14,978 nucleotides of DNA from CAZEFK01 sp964511405 (lineage in GTDB: Bacteria > Pseudomonadota > Alphaproteobacteria > Elsterales > Elsteraceae): positions 1 through 14,978 of the forward strand of contig CAZEFK010000181.1 in the NCBI GenBank assembly GCA_964511405.1, in the 5' to 3' direction. Below, piece by piece: positions 6,724 to 13,423 of this stretch (position 1 is its first letter; each line of letters begins with the position of its first letter). Below the pieces are notes generated by a model. It was not told the origin of the DNA. It made no database searches and saw nothing but the letters and a program-made list of their open reading frames with translations. Position numbers and translations under genes: made by a program.

Positions 6724-8073
6724 ATGGCTTCTGCCGCCGAACAGCTTGCCGCCAACCTTAACCTGGGCGCGTTCGCCAAGGCGACGGAGCTCAAGAAGCG
6801 CCTGTGGTTCACCCTGGGCGCCCTGGTGTTCTATCGCCTCGGCACCTACATCCCGCTGCCCGGCATCGACCCGGCGGTGCTGAGCGACATCTTCCACCAG
6901 AACTCCGGCGGCATCCTCGGCATGTTCGACATGCTGGCGGGCGGGGCGCTGGGGCGGATGACCATCTTCGCCCTCAACATCATGCCGTACATCTCGGCTT
7001 CGATCATCATCCAGCTGCTATCGGCAGTGAGCCCGAAGCTGGAGGCGATCAAGAAGGAGGGCGAGGCCGGCCGCAAGGTCCTGAACCAGTACACCCGCTA
7101 CCTGACACTGGTGCTGGCCGCGTTCCAGGCCTACGGCATCGCCGTCGGCCTCGAGGGCTTCCACGGCAGTCAGGGTTCGGCCGTGGTCGACCCTGGTCTG
7201 TTCTTCCGCGCGACCACGGTGATCTCGCTGGTCGGCGGGACCATGTTCCTGATGTGGCTGGGCGAGCAGATAACTGCCCGCGGCGTCGGCAACGGTATCT
7301 CCCTGATCATCTTCTCGGGCATCGTCGCCAATCTGCCGACCGCCCTCATCAGCATGCTGGAGCTCGGCCGGACCGGGGCGATCTCGCCGCTGCTGCTGAT
7401 CCTGATGGTGGTGGTGGTGGCCGCGGTGGTGGCGTTCATCGTGTTCATGGAGCGCGCCCAGCGTCGGCTCCTGGTGCAGTATCCGAAGCGCCAGGTCGGC
7501 AACCGGATGTTCGGCGGCGACAGCTCGCACTTGCCGCTGAAGATCAACACCTCGGGCGTGATCCCGCCGATCTTCGCCAGCTCGCTGCTGCTGCTGCCGG
7601 CGACCGTGGCCAGCCTGGCCGGCCAGTCGGCCGACCGCCCGGCCTGGCTCGGCTGGCTGTCGGCGAACCTGGCGCATGGCCAGTCGCTGTACCTGGTGCT
7701 GTATGTCGCGCTGATCGCCTTCTTCTCGTTCTTCTACACCGCGATCGTGTTCAATCCCGAAGAGACGGCGGACAATCTGAAGAAGTATGGCGGCTTCCTG
7801 CCTGGCTACCGTCCTGGCAAGAACACGGCCGACCACCTGGATTACGTGTTGACCCGGCTGACCGTGCTGGGCGCCGCCTATCTGGCGGTGATCTGCGCCT
7901 TTCCGGAAATCCTGATCGCCCAGTATTCGGTGCCGTTCTATTTCGGCGGGACCAGTCTGCTGATCGTGGTGACCGTCACCATGGACACGGTCGCGCAGAT
8001 CCATTCCCATCTGCTGGCCCATCAATATGAAGGGCTGATCAAGAAGGCCAAACTCCGCGGGAGACGGGGATGA
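6724..8073 (+). CDS. secY: Protein translocase subunit SecY
   Basis: A 449-residue SecY, the usual bacterial length with ten predicted membrane helices. It forms the channel of the SecYEG complex in the inner membrane and passes unfolded proteins driven by SecA or the ribosome. Visible marks: the first helix near residues 27-43, the plug-region sequence GGILGMFDMLAGGALGRMTIFAL (62-84), the cytoplasmic KKEGEAGRK (110-118), ARGVGNGISLIIF (185-197), the loop FNPEETADNLKKYGGFLPGYRPGK (343-366) whose Arg363 matches the SecA/ribosome-contacting arginine region of the C5 loop, and a basic tail KKAKLRGRRG. The TGA overlaps the adk ATG (8070-8073), so adk is coupled to it. Confidence 0.98.
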   Translation: MASAAEQLAANLNLGAFAKATELKKRLWFTLGALVFYRLGTYIPLPGIDPAVLSDIFHQNSGGILGMFDMLAGGALGRMTIFALNIMPYISASIIIQLLSAVSPKLEAIKKEGEAGRKVLNQYTRYLTLVLAAFQAYGIAVGLEGFHGSQGSAVVDPGLFFRATTVISLVGGTMFLMWLGEQITARGVGNGISLIIFSGIVANLPTALISMLELGRTGAISPLLLILMVVVVAAVVAFIVFMERAQRRLLVQYPKRQVGNRMFGGDSSHLPLKINTSGVIPPIFASSLLLLPATVASLAGQSADRPAWLGWLSANLAHGQSLYLVLYVALIAFFSFFYTAIVFNPEETADNLKKYGGFLPGYRPGKNTADHLDYVLTRLTVLGAAYLAVICAFPEILIAQYSVPFYFGGTSLLIVVTVTMDTVAQIHSHLLAHQYEGLIKKAKLRGRRG

Positions 8074-8756
8074 ACATCATCCTGCTTGGCCCGCCCGGGG
8101 CCGGCAAGGGGACCCAAGCCAAGCGCCTGCAGGATCGCTATGGGCCGATCCAGCTGTCCACCGGCGACATGCTGCGCACCGAGGTCGCCTCCGGCTCGGA
8201 TATCGGCCGGGAGGCCAAGGCGATCATGGATCGCGGCGAACTGGTGCCCGATTCGGTTCTGATCGCGATGATCGCCAGCCGCATCGACCAGCCCGACTGC
8301 GGCGCCGGCTTCATCCTGGACGGCTTCCCCCGCACCGTGGTCCAGGCCGAGGCGCTGGACGAGGTGCTGGCGACCAAGCGGATGGGCCTGGACGCGGTGG
8401 TCGAGATGGCTATCGACGAGGATGCGCTGGTCTCCCGCATCACCGGCCGGTTCAGCTGCGCGACCTGCGGCACCGGCTATCATGACTTGTTCAAGCCGAC
8501 CCGCATGCCCGGTGTCTGTGACCTGTGCGGCAGCCGCGACCTGACCCGGCGCACCGATGACACGGTGTCGACCGTGACCCGGCGCCTGAAGGCCTATCGC
8601 GAGCTGACCGAGCCGATCCTGCCCTATTACCGGGCCAAGGGCATGCTGCGCACCGTCGACGGCATGGCCGAGATCGACGAGGTCACGAAGCAGATCGAGA
8701 CCGTGCTGGCAGACGTGTTGCCGCAGGATGCTGGGGTGACGGAGCGGAACGCTTGA
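8070..8756 (+). CDS. adk: Adenylate kinase, long form with four-cysteine lid
   Basis: A 228-residue adenylate kinase that catalyses ATP + AMP = 2 ADP in the cytoplasm. The P-loop GPPGAGKGT is at residues 7-15, the AMP-binding region includes STGDMLR (30-36), and the DGFPRT motif falls at 84-89. The lid spans roughly 125-163 and carries two CXXC pairs, Cys130/Cys133 (CATC) and Cys150/Cys153 (CDLC), the pattern of zinc-binding lids; E. coli uses a hydrogen-bonded His-Ser-Asp-Thr set instead. The start overlaps secY by 4 nt with GGGAGA just upstream. Its stop codon lies inside the -35 element of the promoter that follows. Position after secY is typical of alphaproteobacteria. Confidence 0.98.
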   Translation: MNIILLGPPGAGKGTQAKRLQDRYGPIQLSTGDMLRTEVASGSDIGREAKAIMDRGELVPDSVLIAMIASRIDQPDCGAGFILDGFPRTVVQAEALDEVLATKRMGLDAVVEMAIDEDALVSRITGRFSCATCGTGYHDLFKPTRMPGVCDLCGSRDLTRRTDDTVSTVTRRLKAYRELTEPILPYYRAKGMLRTVDGMAEIDEVTKQIETVLADVLPQDAGVTERNA

Positions 8757-8780
8757 CGTTCGACTGGGGGTCCCTATAAT
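8753..8780 (+). promoter_or_regulatory. Near-consensus sigma70-type promoter upstream of rpsM
   Basis: TTGACG at 8753-8758 and TATAAT at 8775-8780 are separated by 16 nt, one mismatch from full consensus in the -35 and none in the -10. The TGA of adk is at 8754-8756, inside the -35 box. The expected start of transcription is about 8786-8789, giving a leader of about 80 nt before rpsM. In a background of about two-thirds G+C such an AT-rich hexamer at the correct spacing is unlikely by chance. It would drive rpsM-rpsK-rpoA-rplQ independently of read-through from the S10/spc genes. Confidence 0.8.
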
Positions 8781-8792
8781 TTTCGCCCTTGC

Positions 8793-8814
8793 CGTTGGTG
8801 TGTGAGCACCGACG
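8793..8814 (+). promoter_or_regulatory. Hairpin in the rpsM 5' leader
   Basis: CGTTGGTG (8793-8800) pairs with CACCGACG (8807-8814) over 8 bp with one G-T wobble and a 6-nt loop TGTGAG. It begins only a few nucleotides after the expected transcription start. A weaker second stem, GGCGC (8819-8823) with GCGCC (8841-8845), could enclose ACG/CGT pairing, and the rpsM binding site GGGAG follows at 8856-8860. The arrangement resembles structured leaders of ribosomal protein operons, but a role in autoregulation is inference. Confidence 0.5.
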
Positions 8815-8868
8815 TGGCGGCGCTTACGCGTGGGATCGTGGCGCCTTGGATGATCGGGAGAGAATGGC

Positions 8869-9237
8869 GTGGCGCGCATTGCAGGCGTGAACATTCCGAC
8901 GCAGAAGCGCGTCGAGATCGGGCTGACCTATATCTTTGGCATCGGCCCCGCGAAGGCGTCGGAGATCTGCGGCAAGCTGGGGATTCCCACGGCGCGCCGG
9001 GTGAATCAGCTGACCGATGACGAGGTGCTGCGCATCCGTGAGCTGATCGACCGCGAATATCGGGTCGAGGGCGACCTGCGCCGCGAAGTGGCGATGAACA
9101 TCAAGCGGCTGATGGACCTGGGCTGCTATCGCGGTCTGCGGCACCGCAAGGGCCTGCCGGTCCATGGCCAGCGCACCCATACCAACGCCCGGACCCGCAA
9201 GGGCAAGGCGAAGCCGATCGCCGGCAAGAAGAAGTAA
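8869..9237 (+). CDS. rpsM: 30S ribosomal protein S13
   Basis: A 122-residue S13. The start is GTG at 8869 (read MARIAGVNIPTQKRVEIGLTYI), with GGGAG 8 nt upstream; the ATG at 8864 is in a different frame. The helix-two-turn-helix region, FGIGPAKASEIC (about 24-35), is followed by LRREVAMNIKRLMDLGCYRGLRHRKGLPVHGQRTHTNARTRKG, the conserved C-terminal half. The basic tail enters the decoding region and contacts P-site tRNA; S13 forms bridges with L5. In E. coli rpmJ precedes this gene; here adk does, with a 112-nt gap containing a promoter and leader. rpsK follows after 36 nt, without rpsD between rpsK and rpoA. Confidence 0.98.
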   Translation: MARIAGVNIPTQKRVEIGLTYIFGIGPAKASEICGKLGIPTARRVNQLTDDEVLRIRELIDREYRVEGDLRREVAMNIKRLMDLGCYRGLRHRKGLPVHGQRTHTNARTRKGKAKPIAGKKK

Positions 9238-9273
9238 GCGGCCGTCCGGCCCCCATCCGAAGAAGGACCAGTT

Positions 9274-9666
9274 ATGGCGAAGCCTGCAGGGACGCGCATC
9301 CGGCGCCGCGAACGCAAGAACATCACGTCGGGCGTGGCGCATGTGAACGCGTCGTTCAACAACACCATGGTCACGATCACCGACGCCCAGGGCAACGTGA
9401 TCGCGTGGTCGTCCTCGGGCACCAAGGGCTTCAAGGGCAGCCGCAAGTCGACCCCGTATGCCGCCCAGGTGGCCGCGGAGGATGCCGGCCGCAAGGCCCA
9501 GGAGCACGGCATGCGCACCCTCGACATCGAGGTCAAGGGCCCGGGGGCCGGCCGTGAGTCGGCGCTGCGGGCACTGCAGGCGGTGGGCTTCGCCATCACG
9601 TCGATCCGCGATGTGACCGCGATCCCGCACAATGGCTGCCGGCCGCCCAAGCGCCGCCGCGTCTGA
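9274..9666 (+). CDS. rpsK: 30S ribosomal protein S11
   Basis: A 130-residue S11 (E. coli 129). Conserved blocks are GVAHVNASFNNTMVTITDAQGN, WSSSGTKGFKGSRKSTPYAAQVAAE and the ending SIRDVTAIPHNGCRPPKRRRV. The family's deamidation-prone Asn-Gly (isoaspartate in E. coli S11) is present as HNG near residue 120. S11 lies in the 30S platform, pairs with S6/S18 and contacts the E-site mRNA. AGAAGGA about 8-14 nt before the ATG serves as binding site. The 108-nt gap to rpoA, unusually long for this cluster, holds two strong hairpins. Confidence 0.98.
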   Translation: MAKPAGTRIRRRERKNITSGVAHVNASFNNTMVTITDAQGNVIAWSSSGTKGFKGSRKSTPYAAQVAAEDAGRKAQEHGMRTLDIEVKGPGAGRESALRALQAVGFAITSIRDVTAIPHNGCRPPKRRRV

Positions 9667-9672
9667 GCGCCC

Positions 9673-9691
9673 GGCGCCTGGTCCAGGCGCC
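9673..9691 (+). repeat. Hairpin 1 in the rpsK-rpoA gap
   Basis: GGCGCCTGG (9673-9681) and CCAGGCGCC (9683-9691) are perfect inverted copies around a single T, so the RNA would form an 8-bp stem with a 3-nt loop. It starts 6 nt after the rpsK stop. The following bases CCTTATT hold only a few scattered T, so it is a poor intrinsic terminator; partial termination, mRNA 3' end protection or pausing are possible roles (inference). Confidence 0.65.
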
Positions 9692-9700
9692 CCTTATTCG

Positions 9701-9738
9701 GCCACGGCCCCTGCGCATATCGGCGCGGGGGCCGTGGC
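9701..9738 (+). repeat. Hairpin 2 in the rpsK-rpoA gap, 16-bp stem
   Basis: The 16 bases 9701-9716 pair with 9723-9738: an 11-bp perfect outer part (GCCACGGCCCC with GGGGCCGTGGC), one T-G wobble, then 4 further perfect pairs, around the 6-nt loop ATATCG. The stem ends 36 nt before the rpoA GTG and 22 nt before its AGGGA binding site (9761-9765). No T-run follows (GTTGCGACCC), so it is not a classic terminator. It is one of the two most stable structures in the window, with hairpin 1 beside it. Possible roles are a processing site for a double-strand ribonuclease, a stabiliser of the rpsM-rpsK mRNA, or an attenuator adjusting RpoA against S13/S11. Confidence 0.7.
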
Positions 9739-9774
9739 GTTGCGACCCTCCCGCCACTTCAGGGATTTCCGTCC

Positions 9775-10791
9775 GTGATACAGAAGAACTGGCAGGCCCT
9801 GATCAAGCCGAACAAGCTGACCGTCGAACCCGGTCACGACCCCAACAGCGCCGCGACCGTGGTCGCCGAGCCGCTGGAGCGCGGCTTCGGCCTGACCCTG
9901 GGCAACGCCTTGCGCCGGATCCTGCTGTCGTCGCTGCAGGGTGCGGCGGTGACCTCGATCCAGATCGAGGGCGTGCTGCACGAGTTCTCGTCGATCCCGG
10001 GCGTGCGCGAGGACGTGACCGACATCGTCCTCAACGTCAAGGCCATGGGCCTGCGCATGCATGGCGACGGGCCGAAGAAGATCCGCCTGCGCGCGACCGG
10101 TCCCTGCGAGGTCACGGCCGGCATGATCGAGACCGGCCCCGACATCGAAGTGATGAATCCCCGCCTGGTGCTGTGCACCCTGGACCAGGGTGCCAAGATC
10201 GTCATGGAGATGACGGTCGAGAGCGGCAAGGGCTATGTCGCCGCCTCGCAGAACCGCGCCGAGGACGCGCCGATCGGCCTGATCCCGGTCGACGCGCTGT
10301 TCTCGCCGGTGCGCAAGGTCGCCTTCAAGGTCGAGAACACCCGCGTCGGCCAGGTCACCGACTATGACAAGCTGACCATGCGGGTCGAGACCAACGGCGC
10401 CGTGGCGCCCGACGACGCCGTGGCCCTGGCCGCGCGCATCCTGCAGGACCAGCTGCAGCTGTTCATCAATTTCGACGAGCCGCAGCACGCCTCCGAGGAG
10501 GACCGCGCCAGCGACCTGCCGTTCAACAAGAACCTGCTGCGCAAGGTCGACGAGCTGGAGCTGTCGGTGCGCTCGGCGAACTGCCTGAAGAACGACAACA
10601 TCGTCTATATCGGCGACCTCGTTCAGAAGAGCGAGGCCGAGATGCTGCGGACGCCCAACTTCGGCCGCAAGTCCTTGAACGAGATCAAGGAAGTGCTGGC
10701 ACAGATGGGCCTGCAGCTGGGCATGGAAATCCCGGGCTGGCCGCCCGAGAACATCGAAGACCTGGCCAAGCGGCTGGAAGAGCCGTACTGA
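9775..10791 (+). CDS. rpoA: DNA-directed RNA polymerase subunit alpha
   Basis: A 338-residue alpha subunit. It starts with GTG at 9775 (read MIQKNWQALIKPNKL, the opening known from other alphaproteobacteria), with AGGGA 9 nt upstream. The N-terminal domain (about 1-235) dimerises and nucleates core assembly; RGFGLTLGNALRRILLSSL sits at 36-54 and VREDVTDIVLNVK at 77-89. A linker of about 15 acidic residues leads to the C-terminal domain (about 250-325), with VRSANCLKN at 265-273. Arg266 matches E. coli Arg265, which binds UP elements and activators; TPNFGRKSLNEIK (293-305) is the second contact helix. rplQ follows after 27 nt, as in the alpha operon. Confidence 0.98.
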   Translation: MIQKNWQALIKPNKLTVEPGHDPNSAATVVAEPLERGFGLTLGNALRRILLSSLQGAAVTSIQIEGVLHEFSSIPGVREDVTDIVLNVKAMGLRMHGDGPKKIRLRATGPCEVTAGMIETGPDIEVMNPRLVLCTLDQGAKIVMEMTVESGKGYVAASQNRAEDAPIGLIPVDALFSPVRKVAFKVENTRVGQVTDYDKLTMRVETNGAVAPDDAVALAARILQDQLQLFINFDEPQHASEEDRASDLPFNKNLLRKVDELELSVRSANCLKNDNIVYIGDLVQKSEAEMLRTPNFGRKSLNEIKEVLAQMGLQLGMEIPGWPPENIEDLAKRLEEPY

Positions 10792-10818
10792 GCGCCGAGC
10801 GAGCAGGAGACCAATCCA

Positions 10819-11235
10819 ATGCGTCACGGAGTGAGCGGCCGCAAGCTCAACCGCACGTCCAGCCACCGGCGCGCCATGTTCGACAACATGTGCGTGGCGC
10901 TGCTGAAGCATGAGCAGATCACCACCACCCTGCCGAAGGCCAAGGACCTGCGTCCGATCGTCGAGCGGCTGATTACCCTGGGCAAGCGCGGCGGCCTGCA
11001 CGCCCGGCGCCAGGCCTGGGCGGTGCTGCGCGACGACACGATCACCGCCAAGCTGTTCGACAGCCTGGCCGCCCGCTACAAGGATCGCGCCGGCGGCTAC
11101 ACCCGCGTGCTGAAGGCTGGTTTCCGCTATGGCGATGCCGCCTCGATGGCGGTGATCGAGCTGGTCGACCGCGACCCGGCCGCCAAGGGCCAGGACAGCG
11201 GTCCGGTCGAGGTCGCCGAGGAAGCGGCGGCCTGA
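10819..11235 (+). CDS. rplQ: 50S ribosomal protein L17
   Basis: A 138-residue L17 (E. coli 127), beginning MRHGVSGRKLNRTSSHRRAMFDNM, with the characteristic EQITTTLPKAKDLRPIVERLITLGKRG at about 32-58 and GGYTRVLKAGFRYGDAASMAVIELVDRD near the end. The last 20 or so residues are an acidic Ala/Glu-rich tail (VEVAEEAAA). L17 sits near the tunnel exit of the large subunit. GCAGGAGA lies about 9-16 nt before the ATG. It is the last gene of the cluster; the stop is followed by an intrinsic terminator after 27 nt. Confidence 0.98.
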   Translation: MRHGVSGRKLNRTSSHRRAMFDNMCVALLKHEQITTTLPKAKDLRPIVERLITLGKRGGLHARRQAWAVLRDDTITAKLFDSLAARYKDRAGGYTRVLKAGFRYGDAASMAVIELVDRDPAAKGQDSGPVEVAEEAAA

Positions 11236-11262
11236 CCGAGGCAGCCGCATAGATAGCGGGAC

Positions 11263-11293
11263 GAGGGCGGCGAAAGCCGCCCTCTTGCTTTCT
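11263..11293 (+). terminator. Intrinsic terminator after rplQ
   Basis: GAGGGCGGC (11263-11271) and GCCGCCCTC (11276-11284) make a perfect 9-bp stem closed by the stable tetraloop GAAA, followed by TTGCTTTCT (six T in nine). It ends the S10-spc-alpha transcript. On the minus strand the same hairpin lies 25 nt downstream of the scsB/dsbD-type stop but has no T-run after it, so it may block that transcript only partly. Confidence 0.9.
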
Positions 11294-11308
11294 GGGGACG
11301 CGGGACGG

Positions 11309-13363
11309 TTACGACCGCGGCTGCGCGGCGACGGTACCGGCGCTGCGGGTGGGCAACCGGTCGAGCCGGTCGAGCAGTGTGGCCTCGGTCAGGATCTGCG
11401 GCAGCACCTCCGGCGGCGCCGTCGGATCGGCCGGGTACAGCACGTAAAGCGGCACGCCGCTGCGGCCGAAGCTCGCGAGCCACTGGGTGATCGCGGGATC
11501 CTGGCGGGTCCAGTCGGCCTTGAGATAGGCCACGCCATGCCGGCTGAGCGCGGCGGCGACGCTGCTGCGCTCCAGCACGACGCGCTCGTTGACCAGGCAG
11601 GTGATGCACCAGGCGGCCGTGGCGTTGATCAGCACCGGGCGTCCGTCGGCGCGGGCGGCGGCCAGCCGCTCCGGCGTGAAGCGCTCGGCCGTGTCGGCAG
11701 CCGGGACCCCGCTGACCGGAACCAGGATGGCCAGGGTCACCGCGGCGGCGGCGGCCAGACCGCTCGCGGCGCCGGCCAGCCGGCCGCGCAGGCCCGAGGC
11801 CCAGGCAGCGAACCCGACCAGCACGATGCCGGCCAGCGCCGCCGCCACGGCGCCGGGGCCGGCCTCCTGGGCCAGCACCCAGACCAGCCAGGCCGCGGTC
11901 GCGTACATCGGGAATGCCAGGACCTGCTTCAGCCGGACCATCCACGGGCCGGGGCGCGGCAGCCGGCGAGCGAGCGCCGGCACCAGGCCCAGCAGCGTCA
12001 TCGGCAGGGCCATGCCCAGGCCGAGCGCCAGGAACACCGCCAGCGCCGTCGCCGGCGGCTGCGTGACGGCGAAGCCCAGGGCGGCGCCCATGAAGGGCGC
12101 GCTGCACGGTGTCGCCACCGCCGTCGCCAAGGCCCCGGTGGCGGCCGCGCCGACCAGGCCGGGCCGGCCGGCGACTGTGCCGCCGAATCCCATCAGGGCC
12201 GAGACGGCACCGCCACCCAGCTCGACCGCGCCCGACAGCATCAGGCCGATGCCGACCATGACCAACGCCAGCACGGCGACGAAGCCGGGCGCCTGCAGCT
12301 GGAAGCCCCAGCCCAACTCGGCGCCGCCGGCGCGCAGCGCCAGCAGCAGCCCGGCCAGGGCGGCGAAGCTCGCCAGCACGCCGGCGCCGTAGGCCAACGC
12401 TTCGCCGCGCCGCTGGCGCACGGTTTCTGCCGCCAGCGACAGGGCCTTGAGGCTCAGGACCGGGAACACGCATGGCATCAGGTTCAGCAGGATGCCGCCC
12501 AGCAGCGCCAGCCCGACCGCTTCGACCAGCCCGAAATCGGGAGCGGCCGGCGCGGCGATCGCCGGCGCTGCCACGCTGAAGGCGTCGGTCCCGCTGCCCG
12601 AGGTCACCAGCAGCACGCCGCCGACGGTCGCCGGCAGCTGCAGCCGGCCGCGCGCCAGCGCCAGGGTCAGCCCGTCGGCGCCGACCGTGAGGGACTGTGG
12701 CGCGGCATCGTCGATAGCGCCGGCGTCGTAGGGCAGGAAGTGGGCCTCGGTCGGCGCGGCTCCGGCCGGCAGCGCCGCGTGCAGGGTCAGCCGCTTCCCG
12801 GACGCCATCGCCGACACCGGAAAGCGTGCCGGCATGGGCAACTGGGCACGTGCCGCCGCGATCGGACCGACCCCCTCCGGGTCATCGGCGGCTTGGGCCG
12901 CCACCGGCAGGGTCAGGGCGACGTCGGCGTCGCCCGGGATGCAGATGTCCTTGCAGGCGAGCCAGCCGGCATGGGCGGCCAGGGTCACCGCCTCGCCCGG
13001 CTTGGCCGAGGCCGGCACCGACACGGTCACCGGCAGCACCACGGTGCCCTCGTAGCCGTAATTGACCAGCGGCGCCGAAACCAGGCGCTGGGGCACCGGC
13101 CACTGGATGTCGCCCGCCGAATAGCCGGCCGGCAGCGCCCAATCCAGGGTGGTCGGCAAGCCGCCCTCGCCGGGGTTGCGCCAATAGGAATGCCAACCCG
13201 GCCTGACCGTCAGGCGTAGCGCCAGCTGGGCGGCTTGGCCGGGCACTAGCGCGGTGCGGGCGGCGATCAGCTCGGCGGTGCCGGTGTCCGTGGCGACGGG
13301 CGCCGCAGCCGCGGGCAGCGCTGCGGCTACCGTTAGGATCATCGCCAGCAGGGTGCCACGCAC
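11309..13363 (-). CDS. ScsB/DsbD-type membrane thiol-disulfide reductase with C-terminal thioredoxin domain
   Basis: A 684-residue, three-part protein that carries electrons from cytoplasmic thioredoxin across the inner membrane to periplasmic disulfide proteins (family role). GTG at 13363 is chosen because AGAGG lies 6 nt upstream and it gives a signal peptide (MRGTLLAMILTVAAALPAAA, cleavage near 20-22). Residues about 22-275 form the periplasmic part with a Cys137-X3-Cys141 pair in ACKDICIPG. The membrane part (about 279-552, eight helices) has one cysteine in each half, Cys298 (MPCVFP) and Cys420 (TPCSAP). The C-terminal thioredoxin-like domain has WCITC (Cys586, Cys589) and the cis-proline loop GVP (Pro638). 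All six cysteines of the relay are present and no others. The large N-terminal part favours ScsB over classical DsbD. It lies 60 nt downstream of hisS, probably in one transcript. Confidence 0.92.
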   Translation of the reverse strand: MRGTLLAMILTVAAALPAAAAPVATDTGTAELIAARTALVPGQAAQLALRLTVRPGWHSYWRNPGEGGLPTTLDWALPAGYSAGDIQWPVPQRLVSAPLVNYGYEGTVVLPVTVSVPASAKPGEAVTLAAHAGWLACKDICIPGDADVALTLPVAAQAADDPEGVGPIAAARAQLPMPARFPVSAMASGKRLTLHAALPAGAAPTEAHFLPYDAGAIDDAAPQSLTVGADGLTLALARGRLQLPATVGGVLLVTSGSGTDAFSVAAPAIAAPAAPDFGLVEAVGLALLGGILLNLMPCVFPVLSLKALSLAAETVRQRRGEALAYGAGVLASFAALAGLLLALRAGGAELGWGFQLQAPGFVAVLALVMVGIGLMLSGAVELGGGAVSALMGFGGTVAGRPGLVGAAATGALATAVATPCSAPFMGAALGFAVTQPPATALAVFLALGLGMALPMTLLGLVPALARRLPRPGPWMVRLKQVLAFPMYATAAWLVWVLAQEAGPGAVAAALAGIVLVGFAAWASGLRGRLAGAASGLAAAAAVTLAILVPVSGVPAADTAERFTPERLAAARADGRPVLINATAAWCITCLVNERVVLERSSVAAALSRHGVAYLKADWTRQDPAITQWLASFGRSGVPLYVLYPADPTAPPEVLPQILTEATLLDRLDRLPTRSAGTVAAQPRS

Positions 13364-13423
13364 GGTCAGCCTCTCGTTTCTGCGCTGTCCCCGGGGTTCG
13401 TCGGGAGTCCCGCGGCCGTTACC

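Noticed and set aside
7405..7435. Repeated GGT/GTG triplets inside secY as a possible repeat element
   Set aside because: They encode a run of valines in a membrane helix of SecY and reflect hydrophobic codon use.
8864..8866. ATG just before rpsM as alternative start
   Set aside because: It is in a different frame from S13; the GTG at 8869 has proper spacing to GGGAG and gives the conserved N-terminus.
8802..9020. Possible 72-codon small gene or leader peptide from GTG 8802 overlapping rpsM
   Set aside because: It has no ribosome binding site, starts inside the leader hairpin, overlaps rpsM by 150 nt in another frame and resembles nothing known.
9694..11250. A 518-codon minus-strand frame opposite rpoA and rplQ
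   Set aside because: Shadow of the two strongly conserved plus-strand genes. The apparent protein is His/Gln/Asp-rich and low-complexity.
11285..13219. A 644-codon plus-strand open frame opposite the scsB/dsbD-type gene
   Set aside because: Its composition is Gln/Arg/Gly-rich with no recognisable domain, and the minus-strand gene has a signal peptide, all active-site cysteines and a ribosome binding site. Long antisense frames are common in GC-rich DNA.
13364..13423. Terminator or promoter between hisS and the scsB/dsbD-type gene
   Set aside because: Only a 4-bp CGGG/CCCG hairpin without a T-run and no hexamer pair with good spacing are visible, so co-transcription is the simpler reading.
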